A stretch of 9,940 nucleotides of DNA from Limnohabitans sp. Its GTDB lineage: Bacteria > Pseudomonadota > Gammaproteobacteria > Burkholderiales > Burkholderiaceae_C. Below are positions 1 to 5,936 of this stretch, piece by piece. Below the pieces are notes generated by a model. It did not search any database, was not told the origin of the DNA, and saw only the letters and a list, made by a program, of their open reading frames with translations. The translations under genes and the position numbers were made by a program. The stretch lies in assembly GCA_030729445.1 (NCBI GenBank), contig JANQXJ010000019.1, positions 1 through 9,940 on the forward strand, given 5' to 3'. Position 1 is the first letter of the stretch; each line of letters opens with the position of its first letter.

Positions 1-457
1 CGGCTTGGGCGTGGCGGCGGTCTTGCAGCTCCGCCAGTTCCATCGCGCGTTCAGCCCGCTGGTTCACCGCCTGCATGCGGGCTGCGGCCTGCAACCAGCC
101 CAATGGGTTGAAGGGCGAGGGCTGCACACGCGACTGCGCGGCCAGGCGCACGTTGTCCCACACGCTGAAGGTGCTGAAGATGTTGGTCTTTTGGTAGCTG
201 CGGCCCAGGCCGTGGCGCGAGATTTTTTCAGGCGTCCAGCCGCTGATGGGGTGCTCGCCCAAAGTGATGCTGCCGCTGGTGGGGGGCAGGTCGCCCGAGA
301 GCAAATTGGCCAGCGTGGACTTGCCCGCGCCGTTGGGGCCAATCACCGCGTGGATGTGGCCGAGCCACAAATCCAGCGAAACGTCGTTCACCGCCGCCAA
401 GCCGCCAAAGCGCTTGGTCAAGCCACGGGCGGACAACAAGACTTGGCGATCAGTCAT
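1..457 (-). CDS. livG: LivG-like ABC transporter ATP-binding protein (partial, C-terminus outside window)
   Basis: Cytoplasmic ATPase subunit that powers import through the LivH/LivM permease pair. Translating the minus strand from the ATG at 457 gives 152 open residues up to the window edge; the family is usually about 250-260 residues, so roughly the last 100 are missing. Visible parts are the N-terminal strand with LTKRFGGLAAV (13-23), a Walker A motif GPNGAGKST (40-48) and the Q-loop glutamine in RSYQKTNIF (Q89). The ABC signature, Walker B and H-loop lie beyond the edge. The longer insert after the Q-loop (about 107-135) is typical of LivG rather than LivF. The start is firm: AAGGAG lies 7 nt upstream, inside livM, and the first 8 bases overlap the livM end, suggesting translational coupling. 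The exact substrate cannot be read from this subunit. Confidence 0.93.
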   Translation of the reverse strand, partial: MTDRQVLLSARGLTKRFGGLAAVNDVSLDLWLGHIHAVIGPNGAGKSTLANLLSGDLPPTSGSITLGEHPISGWTPEKISRHGLGRSYQKTNIFSTFSVWDNVRLAAQSRVQPSPFNPLGWLQAAARMQAVNQRAERAMELAELQDRRHAQA

Positions 458-1457
458 GGCCTGTCTCCTTGGCCGTTTTGCTGCCAAAAGCCCGGTTGAT
501 CAGGCCCAAAATGCCTTTGGGCGCAAAGATGATCAAGGCCACGATGAACAGACCCATCCACATCTGCCAATGCTTGCCCGTGCGAAAGCCGCCGATGTCG
601 GGCAGGTCCTTGAACAAGTGCAGCAGGTATTCAAAGCTGAAGGCGCCCACAATGGCCCCCGCAAAATTGCCCATGCCGCCCAAAATCACCATCATGATGG
701 CGTGTGCACTGAGGTGAAAGCCCATGAGTTCGGGGTTCACAAAACCGGTTTGCGCCGCGAACAAATAACCCGCCAAACCTGCCAAGGCACCCGCCAGTGT
801 GAAGGCCGCCAGCTTGTGGCTGAAGGTATTGAAACCCAGCGCCCGCATGCGGTGCTCGTTCACGCGGATGCCCGACAGCGCCCGGCCAAAGGGGCTCCAG
901 AGCAGGCGGCGCAAAAACACATACACCGCCAGCAAACAGCCCAGCGTAAAGTAATAAAACACCCGTTTGTTTTCCAGGTCGATGATGCCCGCATCGGGGC
1001 GGAAGTTGATGAACAAACCGTCCGAGCCGCCCAGCGCCTTGTTGTCAAAGAAGATGAAAAAAATCATCTGCGCAAAGGCCATGGTCACCATGATGAAGTA
1101 GATGCCGTGGGTGCGCACCACCAAAAAGCCAATGACCAAAGCCGCCAGCGCAGAGCCACCTACCGCCAAGGGCAGGCTGGTGTACAAGCTGATGGGTTCG
1201 TTTTGCGGGGTCACAAAAGCCAGCACATAACCGGCCAGGCCAAAGTAAGCCGCATGGCCCAGCGACACCAGGCCCGTGACGCCTTGCAGCAAGTCGAGGC
1301 TCATGGCCAAGATGGCCAGGATCATCATGCGCACGACCATGGCCGTGTAGAAGTCGGTTCCGACAAAGGGAAAGGCGGCGAGCGCCAAAAAGCCCAGCAC
1401 CATCACCAGCTGGATGCTGCGCGGCAGGGTTTCAAGGTGAATTTGGGGCGTGCTCAT
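450..1457 (-). CDS. livM: LivM-like branched-chain amino acid family ABC transporter permease
   Basis: Inner-membrane permease subunit of a HAAT-family ABC importer, pairing with LivH. The 335-residue product is strongly hydrophobic, with roughly eight to ten membrane segments judged by eye (for example about 17-33, 36-58, 97-114, 166-183, 215-234, 253-275, 298-313). Family hallmarks are GLVSLGHAAYFGLAGY (62-77) and the cytoplasmic coupling-loop region MMVILGGMGNFAGAIVGA (255-272). Its length matches the family. It follows livH after 13 nt, with AAGAG 6 nt before the ATG, and its TGA overlaps the livG start by 8 nt, so the three are surely co-transcribed. The C-terminal tail (about 322-335) is short, with no extra ATPase domain, unlike LivM-LivG fusions seen in some bacteria. 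Family assignment is firm; the substrate is inferred only. Confidence 0.95.
   Translation of the reverse strand: MSTPQIHLETLPRSIQLVMVLGFLALAAFPFVGTDFYTAMVVRMMILAILAMSLDLLQGVTGLVSLGHAAYFGLAGYVLAFVTPQNEPISLYTSLPLAVGGSALAALVIGFLVVRTHGIYFIMVTMAFAQMIFFIFFDNKALGGSDGLFINFRPDAGIIDLENKRVFYYFTLGCLLAVYVFLRRLLWSPFGRALSGIRVNEHRMRALGFNTFSHKLAAFTLAGALAGLAGYLFAAQTGFVNPELMGFHLSAHAIMMVILGGMGNFAGAIVGAFSFEYLLHLFKDLPDIGGFRTGKHWQMWMGLFIVALIIFAPKGILGLINRAFGSKTAKETGHD
465..470 (-). promoter_or_regulatory. Ribosome binding site of livG inside livM
   Basis: The minus strand reads AAGGAG, then 7 nt, then the livG ATG at 457. The site lies within the last codons of livM. It fixes the livG start and fits coupled translation of the two subunits. 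Confidence 0.75.
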
Positions 1458-1470
1458 GTGGAACTCTTTT

Positions 1471-2334
1471 TCATTGCTTGAACAGGCCTTCGGGTTTGTA
1501 CAGCAGCACAGCGGCCATCAGCACATACACCAGCATGCCCGAGGCCTGGGGCAGCAGCACCTTGCCAAAGGTGTCGACCAGGCCCACCAGCAAGGCGGCG
1601 ATCAAAGCGCCGCGCACCGAGCCGATGCCGCCAATGACCACCACCACAAAGCACATGATCAAGACCTGTGAGCCCATGTTGGGGTAGACGCTGGAAACGG
1701 GCGCGGCGATCATGCCCGCGATCGAAGCCAGGCCAATGCCCAAAGCGAACACCACCGAGTGGATGAGCTTGATGTTGATGCCCAAGGACTCGGTCATCTC
1801 GCGGTTGAAAGCACCCGCGCGGATTTTCATGCCCAAGCGGGTTTTGGAGATCAGCAAATACAGTCCCAAAGCCAGCACCAGGCATACGCCCGACATGAAC
1901 AGGCGGTACACCGGGTAGGACAGGTTTTCGGTGAGGGGAATGGACGCGGCCAGCAACTCGGGCACGGGCAGGCCGTGCACATCGTCGCCCCAAATCATGG
2001 AGCGCATCTCCTCAAACACGTAAATCAGGCCAAACGTGAGCAGCACCTGGTCCAAGTGGTCGCGGTGGTAGAAGTGGCGAAACAGCAAACGCTCAATCAA
2101 TAAGCCAAAGGCCACGGACAAGGCCGTGCCCACGATGATGGCCAAAGTGAAGCTGCCCAGCTGCGCAGCGAGTGACCAAGCCAAGTAAGCGCCCAGCATG
2201 TAAAAGCTGCCGTGCGCCAAATTCACCACGCCCATGATGCCAAAAATCAGCGTCAGGCCTGCTGCCAACATGAACAGCAGCAGCCCGTACTGGACGCTGT
2301 TGAGCAGCTGGATCAAGAAATTCACAAAGTCCAT
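1471..2334 (-). CDS. livH: LivH-like branched-chain amino acid family ABC transporter permease
   Basis: Inner-membrane permease subunit that forms the translocation channel with LivM. The 287 residues are the usual family length. Hallmarks are the N-terminal GLTLIFGIMGVVNLAHGS (26-43) followed by FYMLGAYLAW, the central DQVLLTFGLIYVFEE (95-109), and the coupling-loop region VVVIGGIGSVRGALIAALLVG (231-251). Hydrophobic segments fall at about 12-36, 40-58, 62-82, 145-162, 192-211, 224-237, 243-260 and 267-279. The ATG at 2334 has no clear Shine-Dalgarno sequence; the leader behind the terminator at 2398-2426 is short and hairpin-rich. livM begins 13 nt after its stop. It is the first membrane gene after the binding-protein gene, the common order in proteobacterial loci of this family. 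Confidence 0.95.
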   Translation of the reverse strand: MDFVNFLIQLLNSVQYGLLLFMLAAGLTLIFGIMGVVNLAHGSFYMLGAYLAWSLAAQLGSFTLAIIVGTALSVAFGLLIERLLFRHFYHRDHLDQVLLTFGLIYVFEEMRSMIWGDDVHGLPVPELLAASIPLTENLSYPVYRLFMSGVCLVLALGLYLLISKTRLGMKIRAGAFNREMTESLGINIKLIHSVVFALGIGLASIAGMIAAPVSSVYPNMGSQVLIMCFVVVVIGGIGSVRGALIAALLVGLVDTFGKVLLPQASGMLVYVLMAAVLLYKPEGLFKQ

Positions 2335-2397
2335 CGGTGGTCACACTTGGAATGGAGGAGGGCAGCCGCACGCCCCAAGCCCTTGAGTCAGGGCGCC

Positions 2398-2426
2398 AAT
2401 AAAAACGGCGGACCGAAATCCGCCGT
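2398..2426 (-). terminator. Intrinsic terminator between the binding-protein gene and livH
   Basis: Read on the minus strand, a perfect 8-bp stem ACGGCGGA / TCCGCCGT (arms at 2419-2426 and 2405-2412) closes a 6-nt loop and is followed directly by TTTTTATT. This is a textbook Rho-independent terminator, placed 57 nt downstream of the binding-protein stop codon and 64 nt before the livH start. Since livH has no obvious promoter of its own, I infer partial read-through that lowers permease and ATPase expression relative to the binding protein. Confidence 0.8.
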
Positions 2427-2451
2427 GACACGGCCCGCAAGCGAATGGCTG

Positions 2452-2465
2452 TGGGGCATGCCCCA
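2452..2465. repeat. 14-bp perfect palindrome TGGGGCATGCCCCA after the binding-protein gene
   Basis: A perfect palindrome that can form a 5-bp GC-rich stem with a CATG loop in RNA. It begins 18 nt downstream of the binding-protein stop codon, before the main terminator hairpin. It has no T-run of its own. It could help stabilise the 3' end of the binding-protein mRNA, or be a protein-binding dyad; the sequence alone does not decide. Confidence 0.5.
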
Positions 2466-2483
2466 ACAACCAACGCGTGCAGT

Positions 2484-3677
2484 TTACATGCGGCAACCTG
2501 CGCCGGAATCGGCCAAAGCCTTGGCGGCCACGCCGATCACTTTGTTCTCTTTGTTCGAGACTTCGCGCAGGTAGATGTCTTGTACCGGGTTATGCGATTT
2601 GCTCATGGTCCATTTGCCGCGTGGGCTGTCGATCACGGCCACTTCCATGGCCTTGATCATCGCGGCTTTTTGGCTCACATCGCCTTTGACGGCGTTGGCG
2701 CCTTGCACCAGCAGCAAGCCCGTGTCGTAGCCTTGTACGGCGTACACGTCGGGTTGCATCTTGAAGGTCTTCGCGTAGTTCAAGCGGAAGGTTTTGTTGC
2801 GTGGTGTCTCGATGCCGTCACCGTAGTGCAGTGTGGTCAAGACGCCGTCGGCCGCTGGGCCTGCAGCGTCCAGCACGCCTTCGGTCAGGAAGCCCGAGCC
2901 GTACAACGGAATCTTGCCCTTGAGGCCCGCAGCGGCATAGTCGCGCAAGAACTTGGCCGCACCACCACCTGCAAAGAAGCAAGCCACAGCGTCGGGCTTG
3001 AGCGCGGCGATTTCGGTGAGCAGCGCTTGGAACTCGACGTTGGGGAAGGGCAGGCCCAATGCCTTGACGATGGTGCCGCCCGCTTTGGTGTAGCTTTCTT
3101 TGAAGCCCTCGAAGGCTTCGTCCCCTGCAGCGTATTTCCAGGTGATCCAAACCGCCTTTTTGTGGCCGCGTTTGACCATGGCTTCGCCCAGCGCCATGGT
3201 GGGCTGGCTGTTGGAAAAGCTGGCGCGGAAGACGTTGGGAGCGCACTGGGCGCGGGTGGCGATGTGCACGCCCGCGTTAGGAATCAGGTTGATGACACCG
3301 CTTTCGCGGGCCACACGGTGAATGCCCATTTGCACGCCCGAGTGCACGGTGCCGATGAGCACATCGACTTTGTCGCGCTGCACCAACTTGTTGGCGTTTT
3401 CGATGGCTTTGGATGGCTCGGACTCGTCGTCCACCTTGAACCACTCGATCTCGCGGCCGCCGAGCTTGCCGCCTTGCTCGTTGATGGCCATGCGCACGCC
3501 GTTTTCAATGGCCACGCCCAGTTGGGCAAAAGTGCCGGTGTAGGGCAGCATCAGGCCCACACGGATCTTGCCGGATTGGGCCAGAGCGCTTTGGGGGACC
3601 AACAAGCCGCTGGATGTGGCACCCAACAAGGCCGCGCCTTGGGTCAGGATTTGGCGGCGAGAAGAATTTTGGTTCAT
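2484..3677 (-). CDS. livK: Periplasmic substrate-binding protein of a Liv-type (HAAT) ABC transporter
   Basis: Captures the substrate in the periplasm and delivers it to LivHM. The 397-residue product begins with a twin-arginine-like signal: SSRRQIL (5-11), a hydrophobic stretch to about 29, and a likely cleavage after ALA (31-33). The mature part is a type I periplasmic-binding fold (Peripla_BP_6 family): strand IRVGLMLPYTGTFAQLG (38-54) with the ligand-loop pattern PYTGxxAxxG, then IENGVRMAINEQGG, LIGTVHSGV (107-115), RASFSNSQPTMALG (151-164), the hinge region YAVQGYDTGLLL (312-323) and a C-terminal lobe. Cysteines are at 145, 233 and 395; C145 and C395 could form a disulfide. The ATG at 3677 has AGGAG 6 nt upstream. 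The substrate is uncertain: related proteins bind branched-chain amino acids, but also aromatic acids, amides or short organic acids. Confidence 0.93.
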   Translation of the reverse strand: MNQNSSRRQILTQGAALLGATSSGLLVPQSALAQSGKIRVGLMLPYTGTFAQLGVAIENGVRMAINEQGGKLGGREIEWFKVDDESEPSKAIENANKLVQRDKVDVLIGTVHSGVQMGIHRVARESGVINLIPNAGVHIATRAQCAPNVFRASFSNSQPTMALGEAMVKRGHKKAVWITWKYAAGDEAFEGFKESYTKAGGTIVKALGLPFPNVEFQALLTEIAALKPDAVACFFAGGGAAKFLRDYAAAGLKGKIPLYGSGFLTEGVLDAAGPAADGVLTTLHYGDGIETPRNKTFRLNYAKTFKMQPDVYAVQGYDTGLLLVQGANAVKGDVSQKAAMIKAMEVAVIDSPRGKWTMSKSHNPVQDIYLREVSNKENKVIGVAAKALADSGAGCRM

Positions 3678-3683
3678 GGTTGT

Positions 3684-3688
3684 CTCCT
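3684..3688 (-). promoter_or_regulatory. Strong ribosome binding site of the binding-protein gene
   Basis: The minus strand reads AGGAG with 6 nt to the ATG at 3677. It confirms this start, which also places the twin-arginine signal at the extreme N-terminus. It contrasts with livH, which has no such site, in keeping with higher output of the binding protein. Confidence 0.7.
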
Positions 3689-3790
3689 AAAGGGAAAAAT
3701 GAAACTCTGGACCTCAAGCCCTGGGCTGTTGGACCAAGCCAAATCATTATGAGTGATGAAAGAGCCCGGATTGGTTTTGTCTTATCCGAG

Positions 3791-3838
3791 AAAACCCGCA
3801 CTTTTGCCTTGATTCATGCCAACCGTTCAGCGGGTTTT
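3791..3838 (-). terminator. Possible terminator stem-loop at the end of the two-gene hypothetical unit
   Basis: A perfect 9-bp inverted repeat: in minus-strand order AAAACCCGC (3830-3838) and GCGGGTTTT (3791-3799), separated by 30 nt. The first arm lies in the last codons of the 144-residue gene and the loop contains its stop codon. The A-tract/CCCGC/GCGGG/T-tract layout resembles an intrinsic terminator, but the loop is long and the T-run is only four bases, so this is tentative. It would separate this unit from the binding-protein gene that starts 114 nt further on. Confidence 0.4.
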
Positions 3839-4261
3839 GAATTGTTCTTTCATGGCGTCCAATGTTCGTTGCGTGCGGTCCCCCGAGTCGCAATTGACTT
3901 GGATGGTCACGCGCGGTGCGGCATCGGATTTGCCCGACTCGAACTGGAAGCCCGGGTATTTGTCGTTCACTTTGACCAAAATTTTGGCCTTGTTGGTTGT
4001 GTTCAGGTAGGCCACACGGTTCACAAACACAGCTTTTGCACCGTCGGGCTCCGAGACCGCCATGAACGCGTCGTCAATCAATTCACAGCGGTTGTCCAGC
4101 ATGACCTGCACACGCATGGGCTTGGGGGTGGCGTTTTCCATGATCAGGAAAACCGCCAAGCCACCCAAAACCACCACAGTGATGGCGATCAAGATGGACC
4201 AAAACGCGGCAGGGATAGCGTCGGGCTTGGGTGCAGGTCGTTGGGGTTTTTTGTCAGGCAT
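3827..4261 (-). CDS. Hypothetical single-pass membrane protein
   Basis: I do not recognise this 144-residue protein. It has a short Lys/Pro-rich, positively charged N-terminus (1-15), one clear membrane helix at about 19-41 (AAFWSILIAITVVVLGG and onward), and a C-terminal domain of about 100 residues. By the positive-inside rule that domain should lie in the periplasm. It has two cysteines, C59 (NRCEL) and C124 (VNCDS), which could form a disulfide there, and several beta-like alternating segments (49-55, 77-86, 92-99, 117-123). I chose the ATG at 4261 with AGAG about 10 nt upstream; a GTG at 4267 would add two residues but sits too close to that site. It begins 21 nt after the preceding secreted-protein gene, so the two are probably co-transcribed. 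Function unknown. Confidence 0.75.
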   Translation of the reverse strand: MPDKKPQRPAPKPDAIPAAFWSILIAITVVVLGGLAVFLIMENATPKPMRVQVMLDNRCELIDDAFMAVSEPDGAKAVFVNRVAYLNTTNKAKILVKVNDKYPGFQFESGKSDAAPRVTIQVNCDSGDRTQRTLDAMKEQFKTR

Positions 4262-4282
4262 GGTCACAATCTCTAGGAATGG

Positions 4283-5305
4283 TCACGGGGTGCACTGGCT
4301 GGCCGTCTTTTTCTCGGCCAAGTGCCGCACACAAAAGTAACGGATCTCGGGCGACTGAAATTCTTGGATCGAGCGCACCATGGAGGGGTTGGGCATTTCA
4401 GGGGCCATCACCCGCTCTTGAGAAAGTGCCCATAAACCTTTGTCGCTTTTTATACCGCCGTTCCAATTGCCCAGCTCGCTCAGGTAAATGTATTCCCCCA
4501 CGGTGGGCAATCGGGCTTGCATGCACTCGCAGGCGTATTCGGCTTTGCGTGGCGAGGTGGTGGTGCCCACGACGTTGCCTGGCGCACCCAACAGCTCCAA
4601 GGTTTTGCCCAGATGCGTGACCTGGCTTGGAAATCGTGTCCTTTGAAACTGGCTGAACACCTGGTCAGCGATTTGGCCCATCACCCATTCGGGCATGCCT
4701 CGCGCTTGGTAGTTGAAGGTTTGTCCAGGCTGGGTTTCGATGTGCAAAGTCACCAGCACATCACCTTTGCAGCCCGGACTGAAGGAGTAAGTGCCCCAGG
4801 CCACGCCTGTCAAACCCCTCAGTTGACTGGCTTCGAGGCTTCCCTGTCGTTGCTGTGCTCGCAGCACCCGCACCAACTCGTTGAGGGCCGTGGGGTTGTA
4901 CAACACCACCTGTCTTTTTTGCGGCTGGTGCTGCTCATACATCCGGTCTAACGCGGCCTTGAAGCTGCCCTCCAGGAGCACGTCCATGCCAAACCCGCCA
5001 GTGGCCCTTTGTCGTCCTTGGTCGATCAGCGTGTTCAGGGTCTGCAGCAGCTCGGGCGCTTGTTGGGGGTCAGCCCCGGCCCGGATTAAATCGGCCAACA
5101 AGCGGGCCATGTCGCCCGACTGCTGGGTGCGGGTTCTGCCGTAGGCGTCCTGGTATTGGCACAGGTCTTGCCCGCGCACAAAGGGAATGGTGGGCCACAA
5201 AGCCACTTGGGTGGCCGAAGCGACCCCGCACAGCAAGAGCATGAACAGACTCAAGCACAGCGTGCGGCAGGCTTTGAACGTCATAAAAAGTTTGTGGGTG
5301 TCCAA
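4283..5305 (-). CDS. Hypothetical secreted or periplasmic protein with a possible FGE/Lcl_C-like C-terminal region
   Basis: I do not recognise this 340-residue protein. A signal peptide is clear: basic residues, then a leucine-rich core (about 16-27) and a likely cleavage after VASA (28-31). The middle contains a helical stretch (about 66-125) and a segment with GDVLVTLHIETQPGQTFNYQ (181-200). The C-terminal part has LPTVGEYIYLSELGNWNGG (266-284), LWALS (291-295) and RYFCVRH (322-328), with C259, C261, C325 and C338. The spacing of LPT, tryptophans and a terminal CVR recalls FGE-sulfatase/Lcl_C (DUF1566) folds; this is only a resemblance. The TTG at 5305 is preceded by GGAAG with 6 nt spacing; the alternative ATG at 5284 keeps the signal peptide but has no ribosome site (333 residues). 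It lies 162 nt after fliJ and 21 nt before the membrane-protein gene. Confidence 0.75.
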   Translation of the reverse strand: MDTHKLFMTFKACRTLCLSLFMLLLCGVASATQVALWPTIPFVRGQDLCQYQDAYGRTRTQQSGDMARLLADLIRAGADPQQAPELLQTLNTLIDQGRQRATGGFGMDVLLEGSFKAALDRMYEQHQPQKRQVVLYNPTALNELVRVLRAQQRQGSLEASQLRGLTGVAWGTYSFSPGCKGDVLVTLHIETQPGQTFNYQARGMPEWVMGQIADQVFSQFQRTRFPSQVTHLGKTLELLGAPGNVVGTTTSPRKAEYACECMQARLPTVGEYIYLSELGNWNGGIKSDKGLWALSQERVMAPEMPNPSMVRSIQEFQSPEIRYFCVRHLAEKKTASQCTP

Positions 5306-5467
5306 TGCATTCTTCCGAAATGATCCTTCACCCTGGCGGCCGATGTTGGAAGGCTTTCCTCAAGGGTGGGCTGATTTTCACACGCCTGATCATAGCCACA
5401 AGTGCTCACGGTGGGCCTTGACGCAGCGCACAGTTCGGATGCAATACCTGCTGTCCACCTTGAGCCA
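5306..5467. other. Intergenic region between fliJ and the hypothetical gene pair
   Basis: This 162-nt gap is the longest in the window. I see no convincing terminator for the flagellar operon and no convincing promoter. There is a weak nested inverted repeat (CACCCT at 5329-5334 with AGGGTG at 5363-5368, enclosing GGAA/TTCC) without a T-run. An isolated TATGAT at 5389-5394 on the minus strand has no matching -35 box. Whether the flagellar transcript ends here is open. Confidence 0.4.
5312..5316 (-). promoter_or_regulatory. Candidate ribosome binding site favouring a TTG start
   Basis: The minus strand reads GGAAG, then AATGCA, then TTG at 5305. The downstream ATG at 5284 is preceded only by an A/C/T-rich stretch without a Shine-Dalgarno match. 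This favours the rarer TTG start of the 340-residue gene. Confidence 0.4.
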
Positions 5468-5917
5468 TCAGGTTCCCATGTTCATGATGAATTGGCGCAC
5501 ACCCAATTCGTCCATTTGCCTTTGTTCGTAGCGCTTGACGTCTTGGGCCACAGCTTTGGCGTCTTGCTCGGCCAGCGATTTCATCTTGTGCAGTTCGATC
5601 TCGGCTTGCAGCCTTTTTTGGCGCATCTGGGCCAGGGTACTTTGGGCTTTGCCCAGGTCCACCACCACACGCTGCTGCAATTGAAGCAATTGGGTCATGA
5701 ACTGGCGGTGGTTCATGCTCGCTTGCATGCCCATCACTGGCGCTTGACTGGCGTGTTCTTGCAGGCGGTACTCGTCATACAGCTTGCACAAACGTTGGTG
5801 GCTGGCTTGCAGCTGGTCGACCCGAGCCAGGGCTTGGACGATGTCGTTTTGCGCTTCATTGACCGCATCTTGGGCTTTTCGCACCAGCACGGGCCAGCAG
5901 GTTCGAGCTTCTCGCAT
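5468..5917 (-). CDS. fliJ: FliJ, flagellar export ATPase stalk / chaperone
   Basis: Soluble coiled-coil protein of the flagellar type III export apparatus. In known systems it sits in the centre of the FliI hexamer, contacts the export gate protein FlhA and helps recycle export chaperones. The 149-residue product is nearly all predicted helix, rich in Gln, Leu, Ala and charged residues with heptad-like spacing, and without hydrophobic segments. A first helix covers about 9-52 and a second about 68-138. The length matches the family (about 147). Sequence conservation in FliJ is low, so the assignment rests mainly on coiled-coil character, size and position directly after fliI. The ATG at 5917 has AAGGAG 6 nt upstream and begins 19 nt after the fliI stop. 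It appears to be the last flagellar gene of the operon. Confidence 0.88.
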   Translation of the reverse strand: MREARTCWPVLVRKAQDAVNEAQNDIVQALARVDQLQASHQRLCKLYDEYRLQEHASQAPVMGMQASMNHRQFMTQLLQLQQRVVVDLGKAQSTLAQMRQKRLQAEIELHKMKSLAEQDAKAVAQDVKRYEQRQMDELGVRQFIMNMGT

Positions 5918-5936
5918 GGTCTTCTCCTTCAGGGGC

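Noticed and set aside
246..1481. Long plus-strand open frame of 411 residues opposite livG/livM
   Set aside because: It is antisense to clear liv genes, very rich in His and Gln, lacks any recognisable domain and reflects codon bias of the real strand.
3731..3739. TTGGTCCAA dyad upstream of the binding-protein gene as an operator
   Set aside because: A 4+1+4 bp dyad is expected by chance and no second copy was seen nearby.
3746..3751. CATAAT on the minus strand as a -10 box for the binding-protein gene
   Set aside because: No acceptable -35 hexamer lies 16-19 nt upstream (CCAATC, ACCAAT), so a lone hexamer match is not enough to call a promoter.
2445..3752. Long plus-strand open frame of 435 residues opposite the binding-protein gene
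   Set aside because: It is the mirror frame of a well-supported gene; composition (His, Ala, Gly, Val, Gln rich) is that of antisense GC-rich coding DNA.
5338..5347. GCCGATGT on the plus strand resembling the sigma-28 -10 element
   Set aside because: No TAAA-type -35 lies about 15 nt upstream and it would point into the 3' end of fliJ with no gene to drive.
5329..5368. Nested inverted repeat (CACCCT/AGGGTG around GGAA/TTCC) as flagellar operon terminator
   Set aside because: Short stems, 28-nt outer loop and no T-run on either side; it may be chance.
5389..5394. TATGAT on the minus strand as a -10 box for the hypothetical gene pair
   Set aside because: The sequence 16-18 nt upstream is GC-rich with no TTGACA-like box and there is no extended -10 TGN.
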